Origin: Pseudomonadota bacterium | GTDB lineage: Bacteria > Desulfobacterota > Desulfovibrionia > Desulfovibrionales > Desulfovibrionaceae | DNA: 64,000 nucleotides | Reading direction: 5' to 3' | NCBI GenBank assembly: GCA_018816865.1 | Contig: JAHIUW010000012.1 | Span: 1-64,000, forward strand | Notes under the pieces: generated by a model | Databases searched by the model: none | What the model was told of the DNA's origin: nothing | What the model saw: only the letters and a program-made list of their open reading frames with translations | Program-made: the position numbers and the translations under genes | Shown here: piece after piece, positions 19,215 to 27,749 of the stretch | How positions within the stretch are numbered: the first letter of the stretch is position 1 | Layout of the letters: every line of letters starts with the position of its first letter

Positions 19215-21086
19215 ATGATCAGATTCTGGATGGAAAAGAAATGGGTGCAGCTGTCCCTGCTGCTGTCCCTGGTACTGCTGGCCGTCTATTATTGGGGCTG
19301 GGTGTTCGACTTCGGGTACAAGTTTGACTGGAGCGTGCTGTTCACGGTCAACGAAACCTATGGTGAACACTACGGCCTGCTGATGCTCAAGGGGGTCTGC
19401 TGGACCGTCGTCCTGTCGCTGATCAGCGCGGTCCTGGCCCTGAGCCTGGGTGTCGCCGTTGGCCTGGGCCGGGTGTCTCAGTTCAAGCCCGTGTATTGGC
19501 TGTCCACGGCTTACGTTGAATTCTTCCGGAACACGCCGCTGCTGGTCCAGCTGCTGTTCTGGTATTTCGCCTTCCCTTCAGCCCTGCCTGACGCCGCGCG
19601 CGAGTGGGTCTTCCAGCTGGGGTTCGGGTTCCAGGATCTGTTGCCCGGTTGGATGTCCTGGATGCTGCCACCCTGGTTGGCAGAGATGAATTTCGGGTTC
19701 GAGTTCCTGACCGCCGTGCTGGGTCTGTCCACCTATACGGCCTCCTTCATGGCCGAGGTCATTCGCGCCGGGTTGCAGTCCATCCCCAAGGGCCTGCTCG
19801 AAGCCGCCTATTCCAGTGGCCTGACCTATTCGCAGGTGCTCAGCAGGATCATTCTGCCCATCTCTTTTCGGGCCATCATTCCGCCCCTGGGCAGCGAGTT
19901 TCTGAACAACATGAAGAACTCGTCCCTGGCCATGTTCGTGGGCATCACCGAACTGGCTTGGTGCTCGCAGCAGGTGGAATCCATGACCTTTCGCGGCTTC
20001 GAGGCCGCGACCGCGGCCTCGGTGCTGTATCTTTCGCTGTCGCTGGGTATCTCCGCCGTGCTCAATGCCGTCAACATCCGGCTACGCATTGGCGGCAATG
20101 GCCGCAGCTTTGGCGAGCGGCTGGTCAACGGCGTGTTCGGCCCGGTGAGCCAGACCTTCAGCCTGCTCACACGTCCGGTGCGCCGCGTCGTGCGCCGGGC
20201 CATCGCCAAGCGGCGGCGTCAGCGCACGGTGAGCTATTCCCCGGCCCGGGCGGCTCTGAACAAGACCGTGAGCAGTAGCTGGGTGTTCCTGGTCCTGGGG
20301 CTCAAGGCCGTGTTCATCGGCTCCATCGCTTACGTCCTCTACCGGGCGTTGATGGGGGTGATCCATTTCCAATGGGACGTGATCTTCGACAACTTCAAGT
20401 TGATGCTTTACTGGCGCTTCCCCTCGGACGACCCGAGCGATGTGCTGGCCGGGGTGGGTGGCTTGTCCATGGCCGTGCTGATGGCTGTGATCGCCATTAC
20501 CTGTAGTTTTCCTCTGGGCCTGTTCGCCGGTCTGGGCCGGACCTCAAGGAACCTGCTGTGGAAGGTTCCCAGCGTGGTCTACATTGAGGTCATTCGCGGC
20601 AATCCGCTGATCATGGTCATCTTCTGGGTCTACTTCTTCATCCCGGTGCTGACCGGCACCTTCCTGCATGTCTTCTGGAGCGCCACCATCGCGCTGACCG
20701 TGTTCACCGGAGCCTATCTGGGCGAGATCGTGCGCGCGGGTATCGAGAATCTGCCTCCGGGCCAGTTGGAAGCCGCCTATTCCACGGGTCTGTCCTATGT
20801 TCAGACCATGCGCCGGGTGATCCTGCCCCAGGCCCTGAAGCAGATGATTCCGCCCATTGTGGGGCAGTTCATCGCCATCTTCAAGGACACGTCCCTGGCC
20901 TATGTCCTGGGTGTGATGGAACTGACCAACGTGACCATGGTCCTGAACAACCGGATCATGATCTATCCCATTGAATTGTACACCGCAGCGGCATTTTTGT
21001 ATTTTATCTGTTGCTACGCCATGAGCCAGTATGCCCGCATCCTGGAACAGAGGCTCTCCCCTGAAAAATCCCGTTTGGCGATGTAG
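19215..21086 (+). CDS. fused amino-acid ABC transporter permease (two permease domains)
   Basis: A 623-residue inner-membrane protein containing two complete amino-acid permease units. Unit 1 (about residues 55-300) has EFFRNTPLLVQLLF, EVIRAGLQSIPKGLLEAAYSSG and the EAA loop. Unit 2 (about 390-610) has EVIRGNPLIMVIFW and EIVRAGIENLPPGQLEAAYSTG. A basic linker near residues 320-345 (VRRVVRRAIAKRRRQR) joins them on the cytoplasmic side. In most bacteria these are two proteins like GltJ and GltK. No frameshift or start signal lies at the junction, so the fusion appears real. Confidence 0.9.
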   Translation: MIRFWMEKKWVQLSLLLSLVLLAVYYWGWVFDFGYKFDWSVLFTVNETYGEHYGLLMLKGVCWTVVLSLISAVLALSLGVAVGLGRVSQFKPVYWLSTAYVEFFRNTPLLVQLLFWYFAFPSALPDAAREWVFQLGFGFQDLLPGWMSWMLPPWLAEMNFGFEFLTAVLGLSTYTASFMAEVIRAGLQSIPKGLLEAAYSSGLTYSQVLSRIILPISFRAIIPPLGSEFLNNMKNSSLAMFVGITELAWCSQQVESMTFRGFEAATAASVLYLSLSLGISAVLNAVNIRLRIGGNGRSFGERLVNGVFGPVSQTFSLLTRPVRRVVRRAIAKRRRQRTVSYSPARAALNKTVSSSWVFLVLGLKAVFIGSIAYVLYRALMGVIHFQWDVIFDNFKLMLYWRFPSDDPSDVLAGVGGLSMAVLMAVIAITCSFPLGLFAGLGRTSRNLLWKVPSVVYIEVIRGNPLIMVIFWVYFFIPVLTGTFLHVFWSATIALTVFTGAYLGEIVRAGIENLPPGQLEAAYSTGLSYVQTMRRVILPQALKQMIPPIVGQFIAIFKDTSLAYVLGVMELTNVTMVLNNRIMIYPIELYTAAAFLYFICCYAMSQYARILEQRLSPEKSRLAM

Positions 21087-21095
21087 GAGGCCCGC

Positions 21096-21587
21096 ATGGC
21101 AGAGATCCGCATTCTCGTGACCGGCGGCACGCTGGACAAGGAATACAACCAGTTGGACGGCGAACTGGTCTTCACCAAGACCCATTTGCTGGAAATCCTG
21201 GCCCAGGCCAAGTGCACCGTGGATGTGGCCATCCAGACCGTGATGCTCAAAGACAGCCTGCACATGGTGGATGCTGACCGTGAGCTGATCCTCGCGAAGG
21301 TCTTGGCTGCTCCGGAAGACAAGGTGGTGGTCACCCATGGCACCGACACCATGCCCGAGACCGCGCGCTTCGTGGGCCCGCGGACCGAAGGCAAGACCGT
21401 GGTCCTTGTGGGTGCCATGGTCCCCTATTCCTTTGTCAATTCCGATGCCCTATTCAATCTTGGTTGCGCCTTCAGCGCGGCGCGGCTGCTGCCTCCCGGG
21501 GCCTATATCACCATGAACGGCAAGATTTTTGCCTGGGACAACGTGCGCAAGAATCGCCAGAAGGGCGAGTTCGAGACCCTGGGCTGA
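21096..21587 (+). CDS. asparaginase-domain protein, N-terminal domain only (163 aa)
   Basis: It has the catalytic motifs of the asparaginase N-terminal domain, ILVTGGTLDK (first Thr) and VVTHGTDTM (second Thr, Asp), but stops at about 163 residues where L-asparaginases continue to about 330. The ribosome site is GGAGG, nine bases after the permease stop. Short stand-alone members of this family exist, so it need not be a fragment; the end is clean and followed by a terminator. The placement in an amino-acid uptake operon suggests asparagine or aspartate handling. Catalysis is unproven. Confidence 0.78.
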   Translation: MAEIRILVTGGTLDKEYNQLDGELVFTKTHLLEILAQAKCTVDVAIQTVMLKDSLHMVDADRELILAKVLAAPEDKVVVTHGTDTMPETARFVGPRTEGKTVVLVGAMVPYSFVNSDALFNLGCAFSAARLLPPGAYITMNGKIFAWDNVRKNRQKGEFETLG

Positions 21588-21616
21588 TCCCTTTCCTTTT
21601 TGATAAGTTGAGTTCA

Positions 21617-21654
21617 GGGCGCCCCCTCCGCTACGGAGGGGGCGCCCTTTTTTT
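21617..21654 (+). terminator. strong intrinsic terminator of the amino-acid ABC operon
   Basis: A perfect 14-bp GC-rich stem (21617-21630 with 21634-21647, loop CTA) is followed by seven T. Confidence 0.95.
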
Positions 21655-21806
21655 GCAACACAAGGGAGGGAGTGGGTGGTGTGCCTTTGGCCGTGTTTGT
21701 CTTGAGACCTTTTTGCAGCATGACATGTGACGAGGAGCAGCTCTTTGTGACACAGTTTATGCTGATTTTATCAAATATTCTGGTGTGTTGAAAACTCAAA
21801 TGAATT

Positions 21807-21860
21807 GTCACACATTCTCATTCCAGCTGTCACTGATTCGTAACAGAGCACTCCTATACC
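21807..21860 (+). promoter_or_regulatory. Pho-box promoter of pstS
   Basis: GTCAC (21829) and GTAAC (21840) are spaced exactly 11 bp, the period of PhoB direct repeats. A further GTCAC at 21807 is 22 bp (two periods) upstream. TATACC at 21855-21860 is a plausible -10. The same layout (TGTCAC-N6-GTAACA-N9-TAnnCC) recurs before pit and phoB. Confidence 0.75.
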
Positions 21861-21920
21861 TCTCCTACGCCACTTGAGGCAACCAATCACGAATGTGTCT
21901 GTATACTACAGGAGGACGAA

Positions 21921-22736
21921 ATGAGGATGAAAAGCATTTTTCTCGCCGCGCTGATGGTCATGGCCTTCTCCATGACGGCTTCAGCGGCCACCAGCATGAG
22001 CGTCAATGGTTCCACCACCGTCCTGCCTATCATGCAGATGGCCGTCGAGGCCTACATGAAAGCCAATCCTGACGTCAGCATTTCCGTGTCCGGCGGCGGC
22101 TCCGGCAACGGCATCAAGTCCATCATCGATGGCACCACCGACATCGCCATGGCCTCCCGGTTCATGAAGAACTCCGAAGTCAAGCAGGCCGCGGAAAAGG
22201 GTGTCTACCCCGTGCCCTTCGCCGTGGGCATCGACGCCCTGGTGCCCATCGTGCACCCTTCCAACGGCATTTCCGGCCTGACCGGTGCACAGTTGAAGGA
22301 CATCTACATGGGCAAGGTCACCAACTGGAAGGATGTGGGCGGCGACGACAAGCCCATCGTGGTCATTTCCCGTGACACCTCCTCCGGGACCTACGAGACC
22401 TGGGAAGGAAAGATCATGAACAAGGAGCGCGTGTTCGCCGGAGCCCTGCTGCAAGCCTCCAACGGCGCCGTGGTCCAGGCCGTGTCCAAGAACAAGTACG
22501 CCATCGGTTACATCGGCTACGGCTACCTGGACAAGAGCACCAAGGCCTTGACCGTGGATGGTATCGAGGGCAACCCCGAGACCGCTTCCTCGGGCAAGTA
22601 CCCTGTTTCCCGCTTCCTGTATGTCTTCACCAACAACTGGCCCACGGGCGAGACCGCCAAGTTCATCATGTACCTGATCAACCCCAAGCAGGGCCAGGTT
22701 CATGCCAAGGCTGCCGGTTACGTGCCCCTGTACTAG
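21921..22736 (+). CDS. pstS: phosphate ABC transporter substrate-binding protein PstS
   Basis: A 271-residue periplasmic phosphate receptor. Residues 1-22 are a signal peptide ending in ASA. Phosphate-binding loops include VNGSTTVLP, GGGSGNGIKSI and SRDTSSGTYETW. The ribosome site is AGGAGG. It heads pstSCA and has a Pho-box promoter about 60 bases upstream, so induction under phosphate starvation is expected. It is shorter than E. coli PstS (346), as in the PtsS-like group common in this lineage. Hairpins separate it from pstC. Confidence 0.93.
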   Translation: MRMKSIFLAALMVMAFSMTASAATSMSVNGSTTVLPIMQMAVEAYMKANPDVSISVSGGGSGNGIKSIIDGTTDIAMASRFMKNSEVKQAAEKGVYPVPFAVGIDALVPIVHPSNGISGLTGAQLKDIYMGKVTNWKDVGGDDKPIVVISRDTSSGTYETWEGKIMNKERVFAGALLQASNGAVVQAVSKNKYAIGYIGYGYLDKSTKALTVDGIEGNPETASSGKYPVSRFLYVFTNNWPTGETAKFIMYLINPKQGQVHAKAAGYVPLY

Positions 22737-22748
22737 AGAAATCATTAG

Positions 22749-22814
22749 CCCGCCGGTAACGGGCGGGTGTGCGTGAACATCCCGCCGCCCGCCCCTCGGG
22801 GGGCGGGTTCACGC
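22749..22814 (+). other. paired intercistronic hairpins between pstS and pstC
   Basis: Two stems: CCCGCC with GGCGGG (22749-22767), then a longer one closed by GCGTGAAC (22771) and GTTCACGC (22807) with an inner CCCGCC/GGCGGG. No T-run follows. They probably stabilise pstS mRNA or partly terminate, giving more receptor than permease. Confidence 0.65.
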
Positions 22815-22858
22815 GCTTGAGCACAAGTCTCGCGTATTCTTTCGGAGTAAGGAACGAC

Positions 22859-23746
22859 ATGAACCGCAAGAAAAAAGAAAAGGTGATCAAGCTGGCCTTT
22901 ATGGTCGCCGCGTCAACCTCCATCCTGATCCTCTTTTTGATCCTGATCTTCCTGTTCATGGAAGGGCTGCCGATCTTCAAGCAGTACCCGGTCTTCAAGT
23001 TCCTGTTTGGAAACGAATGGTATCCAACGGCCAATCCGCCGGATTTCGGGATCTTCCCGCTGGTGATCGGCTCGCTTGTGGTGACGGCAGTTTCGTCGGC
23101 CATCGCCATCCCGCTCGGCGTGATGACCGCCATCTATCTGGCCGAGATCGCCACCCCCCGGGTGCGTGGGGTGGTCAAACCCGTGGTCGAGTTGCTGGCC
23201 GCGCTGCCGTCGGTGGTCATCGGCTTTTTCGGCATGGTGCTGGTCGCCCCCTACCTGCAGGAAATCTTCGACGTGGCCACGGGACTGAACCTGTTCAATG
23301 CGTCCCTGATGCTGGCCTTTATGTCCGTGCCCACCATCTGTTCCATCTCCGAGGACGCCATCTTCAGTGTGCCCGGCGAACTCAAGGAGGCCTCCCTGGC
23401 CCTGGGCGCGACCCATTGGGAGACGATCTTGAAGGTGGTGCTCCCCGCGAGCCTCTCGGGCATCTCCACGGCGGTCATCCTGGGTATGTCCCGGGCCATC
23501 GGTGAGACCATGGTCGTGCTGATGGTTGCCGGCGGAGCGGCCATGGTTCCCGGAAGTCTGTTCTCTCCGGTGCGGCCCATGCCGGCCTCCATTGCCGCCG
23601 AAATGGCTGAGGCCCCTTTCCGGGGCGAGCACTATTACGCCCTGTTTGCCACCGGCATCGTCTTGTTCATGTTCACCATGCTGTTCAACATCCTCGCCGA
23701 CTACATCTCCGAAAAGCACAAGCAGGTCGGTGCGGCCACCCTGTAG
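22859..23746 (+). CDS. pstC: phosphate ABC transporter permease PstC
   Basis: A 295-residue inner-membrane permease of the high-affinity phosphate transporter with about six membrane helices. The first helix is at residues 15-38. The EAA loop is ELKEASLALGATHWETILKV and MSRAIGETM is the downstream family motif. The ATG at 22859 follows GGAGTAAGGA; an upstream in-frame ATG at 22769 falls inside the hairpin region and is not supported. It pairs with PstA downstream. The ATPase PstB is encoded 8 kb away on the opposite strand. Confidence 0.93.
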   Translation: MNRKKKEKVIKLAFMVAASTSILILFLILIFLFMEGLPIFKQYPVFKFLFGNEWYPTANPPDFGIFPLVIGSLVVTAVSSAIAIPLGVMTAIYLAEIATPRVRGVVKPVVELLAALPSVVIGFFGMVLVAPYLQEIFDVATGLNLFNASLMLAFMSVPTICSISEDAIFSVPGELKEASLALGATHWETILKVVLPASLSGISTAVILGMSRAIGETMVVLMVAGGAAMVPGSLFSPVRPMPASIAAEMAEAPFRGEHYYALFATGIVLFMFTMLFNILADYISEKHKQVGAATL

Positions 23747-23780
23747 GAACGACTTCCCCGAAGTCCCAAGAGAAGAGATT

Positions 23781-24707
23781 ATGCAAAACGTTGGAGAGAC
23801 CACCATGGACAGCAACGCCCCTGCCATTCCCGTGTATTTTTCGACCGGTCTTCGGGGGCGCGGACATCGCGGGCTGGTGGAAAGAATCATGTTCGGGACG
23901 TTCAAGGCCGCTGCCGGAATCAACGCTCTGGCCCTGCTCGTGATCTGTGGTTTTCTGCTCTACTACGGGCTGCCCGCCATTTCCTGGGAGTTTTTGTCAG
24001 AGGTTCCTCGCAGCTCCATGACCGAGGGCGGGATCTGGCCGTGCATCGTGGGCACCTTCCTGTTGGCCTTTGGCTCCATGCTTGTAGCCTTCCCCCTGGG
24101 GGTGGCCAGCGCCATCTACCTCAACGAGTATGCCACCAATCCCAAGGTGGGGCGCATCATCCGCCTGGGCATCAACAACCTGGCGGGGGTGCCCTCGGTG
24201 GTCTTCGGCCTGTTCGGGCTGGCCTTTTTCGTGACTTTTCTGAAGATGGGCGTTTCTATCCTGGCGGGCGTGCTGACTCTGGGCGCCCTGACCCTGCCGG
24301 TGATCATCGGCACGGCCGAGGAAGCCCTGCGTAGCGTGCCCAATACCTACCGCGAGGCGTCCCTGGGGCTCGGGGCCACCAAGTGGCAGACCATCTCCAA
24401 GGTCGTCCTGCCTGCGGCCATGCCCGGCATGCTGACGGGTGCCATCCTGGGCCTGTCCCGCGCGGCCGGTGAAACCGCCGCCATCATGTTCACGGCGGCG
24501 GTGTTCTACACCCCCAAGATGCCCGATTCCATCTTCAGTAACGTCATGGCCTTGCCGTATCATGTCTACGTGCTGGCCACCGCCGGAACCCAGATCGAGA
24601 AGACCCGCCCCTTGCAATACGGGACCTCCCTGGTGCTCGTTGCGCTGGTTCTGGGCATGAACCTTGTGGCCATCTGGCTCCGGGCACGCTTGCAGAAAAA
24701 ACTCTAG
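23781..24707 (+). CDS. pstA: phosphate ABC transporter permease PstA
   Basis: A 308-residue partner permease of PstC, with about six membrane helices and the EAA loop TYREASLGLGATKWQTISKV followed by LSRAAGETAAIM. Two starts are reasonable: ATG 23781 (AGAAGAG upstream) or ATG 23805 (GGAGAG six bases upstream); the longer is given. It ends the pstSCA transcript, with no pstB or phoU following as would be usual. Confidence 0.92.
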   Translation: MQNVGETTMDSNAPAIPVYFSTGLRGRGHRGLVERIMFGTFKAAAGINALALLVICGFLLYYGLPAISWEFLSEVPRSSMTEGGIWPCIVGTFLLAFGSMLVAFPLGVASAIYLNEYATNPKVGRIIRLGINNLAGVPSVVFGLFGLAFFVTFLKMGVSILAGVLTLGALTLPVIIGTAEEALRSVPNTYREASLGLGATKWQTISKVVLPAAMPGMLTGAILGLSRAAGETAAIMFTAAVFYTPKMPDSIFSNVMALPYHVYVLATAGTQIEKTRPLQYGTSLVLVALVLGMNLVAIWLRARLQKKL

Positions 24708-24880
24708 CGAAGCGACCCTGCCGGCCCCCTACCGTGGGCCTCAATGCCCCAGGGCATTAGAGCTGTCCAGCGGTCGTGCGGCTCGGGGGTTGTGGTGGAC
24801 ATCGGGCAGGGTTGCAACCTGGGTTTCTGTGACCAACGGGTGACAGTTCTAGAGACTTTCTAAAAAAAAACCGGGGTGCG

Positions 24881-24909
24881 TTTACAGGTCGATCGGTTTC
24901 GCCTATGCT
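24881..24909 (+). promoter_or_regulatory. sigma70-type promoter of the PIN-PhoH gene
   Basis: TTTACA and TATGCT are separated by 17 bases, 100 bases before the ATG. The rest of the 300-base gap from pstA (24708-24880) holds only a short AATGCCC/GGGCATT hairpin and a GTGAC pair. Confidence 0.5.
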
Positions 24910-25008
24910 TTGACAAAATCCGGGCTCATCGTCCCCCGGAGATGCTCCAGGCTGGAGCATGGCGACCCCCCTGTTCTTTCAAACTACAAGACAAGGGAAA
25001 ACCAATCG

Positions 25009-26211
25009 ATGACCACCATCCAAAAGAATTATGTCGTCGATACCAACGTCCTCATTGAGAACCCCTACAGCATTCTGAGTCTCAAGAATGGCAATGACAA
25101 CAACATTTACATTCCCTACCATGTCCTCATCGAGCTCAACAAGCTCAAGACCAACCCCCGCCTGAGGCATATCGTTTCCAAGGTGATTGATGTCCTCCTG
25201 GAGAACAAGGACAGCATCAATTTCATCCAGAACGATTCCAGCGTTTCCCCCTTTTCCGAAGAACTTGTCGACAGCTTCATTCTCAAGGAAATCCTGGCCA
25301 GTTCCGAGATCATAGACCCGATCCTGGTGACCAATGACCGGATTCTGCAATTGCAGGCGGGACTTTCGCACATCAATAGCGAGGAATTCAAGGACTCCAA
25401 ACCGTTTGAGTCCGAGTCGCAGCGCTACACGGGGTTCTGTGAGAACGGTGACAAACCCCTGGCCAACAGTTTTTCCTGGGTGGAGGGCAAGCCCGTGCTC
25501 CATGGGCCGGACGGAGGGCAGCATGTCATCTCCTACATGCATTCCCCCTGGAACATCAAACCCCGCTCCATGTATCAGAATCTGGCCCTGGAGCTGATGG
25601 ACAACCCTGGTGTCGATGTGGTCTCGGTGCAGAGCGACGCGGGTTTCGGCAAGACCTATCTGGCTTTGGCCGCGGCGTTTTATCAGGTCCTTGAAAAGCG
25701 CAATTTCGAAAAAATCTACATGCTCAAGCCGACCATCGAACTCGGTGCCAAGATGGGCTACCTGCCCGGCGACATCGACGAGAAAATGGAACCCTATGTG
25801 CGCTATATCATGGATCTCGTGCTGAAGCTGCATGGCCAGCGGCCGGCGAACAAGATCTTTGTGGACCCTGATGCCCATGTGCCCAAATACAACACCAAGA
25901 AGTTCGAGATCCTGCCCCTGGCCTATGTGCGCGGCATGAACATCGAGCATTCCTTCGTGATCATCGATGAATGTCAGAACCTGTCACGGACAGAGGTCAG
26001 GAGTCTCTTGACCCGCATGGGAGAGGGCGTCAAGTGCATCTGTCTGGGTGACACCAGCCAGGTGGACAACCCCTATCTCAGCGAGGCCAATAACGGTCTG
26101 AACTGGATTGTCCGCAAGTTCAAGGGGCAGCCGAACTACGCCCATATCGTCCTCAAGGGAGAGCGCTCGCGGGGGCCGATCACGGACCTGGTGCTCAAGA
26201 CAAAGCTCTAG
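25009..26211 (+). CDS. PIN domain-PhoH family ATPase/RNase
   Basis: A 400-residue protein of the PhoH2 type. Residues 8-150 form a PIN nuclease domain (VVDTNVLIENP at its start, LVTNDRILQ near its end, supplying acidic metal ligands). Residues 190-400 form the PhoH P-loop ATPase, with Walker A SDAGFGKT, Walker B FVIIDECQN, GDTSQVDNP and a C-terminal RG motif. Related PhoH2 proteins couple RNA unwinding to cleavage. The ATG at 25009 has a distant AGGGAAA. It is a single gene between a promoter and a terminator, within a phosphate-related island, though no properly placed Pho box is seen. Confidence 0.87.
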   Translation: MTTIQKNYVVDTNVLIENPYSILSLKNGNDNNIYIPYHVLIELNKLKTNPRLRHIVSKVIDVLLENKDSINFIQNDSSVSPFSEELVDSFILKEILASSEIIDPILVTNDRILQLQAGLSHINSEEFKDSKPFESESQRYTGFCENGDKPLANSFSWVEGKPVLHGPDGGQHVISYMHSPWNIKPRSMYQNLALELMDNPGVDVVSVQSDAGFGKTYLALAAAFYQVLEKRNFEKIYMLKPTIELGAKMGYLPGDIDEKMEPYVRYIMDLVLKLHGQRPANKIFVDPDAHVPKYNTKKFEILPLAYVRGMNIEHSFVIIDECQNLSRTEVRSLLTRMGEGVKCICLGDTSQVDNPYLSEANNGLNWIVRKFKGQPNYAHIVLKGERSRGPITDLVLKTKL

Positions 26212-26237
26212 GCGTTTTGACGGATGATCTCTGGTTC

Positions 26238-26274
26238 ACTGTGGCACCGTCCCTGGCCGGTGCCACAGTTTTTT
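26238..26274 (+). terminator. intrinsic terminator of the PhoH gene
   Basis: A perfect 12-bp stem (ACTGTGGCACCG with CGGTGCCACAGT, loop TCCCTGGC) leads into TTTTTTG. Confidence 0.95.
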
Positions 26275-26379
26275 GTTGTGTTGTCATAAAATTATACGCA
26301 CCTAAGCAGCTGTTATAGCATGTTAATTATATTAGTTTCCTTCGCGTATGCTTTTATGTACGTTCCGCCAAGGCTGATT

Positions 26380-26411
26380 GTCACATCCCCGTAACAGAAC
26401 TGTAATACTCC
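26380..26411 (+). promoter_or_regulatory. Pho-box promoter of pit
   Basis: GTCAC (26380) and GTAAC (26391) are 11 bp apart, inside TGTCAC-N6-GTAACAGA, with TACTCC at 26406 (or TAATAC at 26403) as -10. Spacing is the same as before pstS and phoB. An AT-rich stretch lies upstream (26280-26340). Confidence 0.72.
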
Positions 26412-26482
26412 CCGCAGGCACGAGTCCATGGTGATCTCGTCTCGCTCGTGCCACAGTCCTCTGTACCGGAAGGAAATAGCGA

Positions 26483-27718
26483 ATGGATTTATACGATTTG
26501 TTCTTTATCCTGTCCCTCGGGGCGGGATTCCTGATGGCCTTCAATCTCGGGGCCAACGATGTTGCGAACTCCATGGCCACGGCCGTTGGTGCTCGCGCCA
26601 TCACCGTCAAGCAGGCGGTGTTCATCGCCGGCATCCTGAACTTCGTCGGGGCGGTCTTCCTCGGTTCCCATGTCACGGCCACGATCAGCAAGGGGATCAT
26701 CAACCCGGACATGATTTCCGATCCCAAGCTGGTCATGATCGGGATGTTCGCCTCACTCCTGGCGGCGGGGATATGGGTGCTCATCGCTACACTGACGGCC
26801 CTGCCGGTGTCGAGTACACACTCCATCGTCGGGGCCATTCTTGGTTTTGGGCTGGTGGCGGGCGGCCCTTCCGTGGTCAACTGGGCCAAACTGGGCGGAG
26901 TGGTCCTGTCCTGGTTCGTTTCCCCTTTCCTGGCCGCAGGGATTGCGTATTTCATCTTCACCCAGATCCGCAGGGACATCTTTCTCAAACCGAATTTTCT
27001 CGAGAATGCGTGCAAGTACGGTCCCCGCTGGATGGCCCTGACCATGGCTCTGGTGGGCTTCTCCTTCATGTACAAGACCCCGGTGGGCAAGGAATTGGCC
27101 CTTGTTTGGTATGAGACCCTGGCGCTGATTACCCTCCTGTCTCTGGGTGTCTGGATTGCTTCGTCCAGGATGATTCTGCGCATGTCCCTTACGGTGGAGG
27201 ACGGGGCCGAAGGCGTGGAGGCCATTTTTCGCAGGATGCAGATTTTCACCTCGTGCTACGTGGCTCTGTCTCAGGGGGCCAATGACGTGGCCAATGCCAT
27301 CGGTCCCATTGCGGCCATCTACATCCTGGCCAAGCAGGGGACCTTCCTGACCAATGCAGAAGTCCCGATCTGGCTCCTGGCAGTTGGAGGGGCGGGTATC
27401 GCCCTGGGTATCTGCGTGTTGGGCCACAAGGTCATGAAGACCGTGGGCGAGAACATCACCACGTTGACCAACACCCGTGGCTTTGCCGTGGATTTTGCGG
27501 CGGCCACGACGGTGCTTGTGGCCTCCAAGCTCGGACTGCCGGTTTCCACCACCCATGCGACGGTGGGCGGCGTGACCGGCGTGGGCCTGGCCCGGGGATT
27601 CAAGGCCGTGAACTTCAACGTCCTGGGCAAGATCGTCCTCTATTGGGTGCTGACGGTGCCCATTGCCGCGTTCACTTCCATCGTCATTTTTCAGGTACTC
27701 AAATGGTCGGTCTATTGA
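26483..27718 (+). CDS. inorganic phosphate transporter (PiT family)
   Basis: A 411-residue inner-membrane low-affinity phosphate transporter. It has the two inverted PiT halves, each with the signature GANDVAN (NLGANDVANSMAT near residue 22 and SQGANDVANAIGP near residue 263) and the paired LPVSSTHSIVG and LPVSTTHATVG re-entrant motifs. About ten membrane segments are visible. Ribosome site is GGAAGGA. It is followed after 31 bases by a DUF47 protein. A Pho-box upstream implies PhoB control, less usual for a PiT transporter than for Pst. Confidence 0.93.
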   Translation: MDLYDLFFILSLGAGFLMAFNLGANDVANSMATAVGARAITVKQAVFIAGILNFVGAVFLGSHVTATISKGIINPDMISDPKLVMIGMFASLLAAGIWVLIATLTALPVSSTHSIVGAILGFGLVAGGPSVVNWAKLGGVVLSWFVSPFLAAGIAYFIFTQIRRDIFLKPNFLENACKYGPRWMALTMALVGFSFMYKTPVGKELALVWYETLALITLLSLGVWIASSRMILRMSLTVEDGAEGVEAIFRRMQIFTSCYVALSQGANDVANAIGPIAAIYILAKQGTFLTNAEVPIWLLAVGGAGIALGICVLGHKVMKTVGENITTLTNTRGFAVDFAAATTVLVASKLGLPVSTTHATVGGVTGVGLARGFKAVNFNVLGKIVLYWVLTVPIAAFTSIVIFQVLKWSVY

Positions 27719-27749
27719 TAAGTTACGACCAAAGACAAGGAGAACATCC

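Noticed and set aside
24829-24856. GTGAC repeats at 11-bp spacing upstream of the PIN-PhoH gene, resembling a Pho box.
   Set aside because: The repeats are in reverse orientation and lie 37 bases or more upstream of a good TTTACA-17-TATGCT promoter, whereas the three convincing Pho boxes sit 10 bases before the -10.
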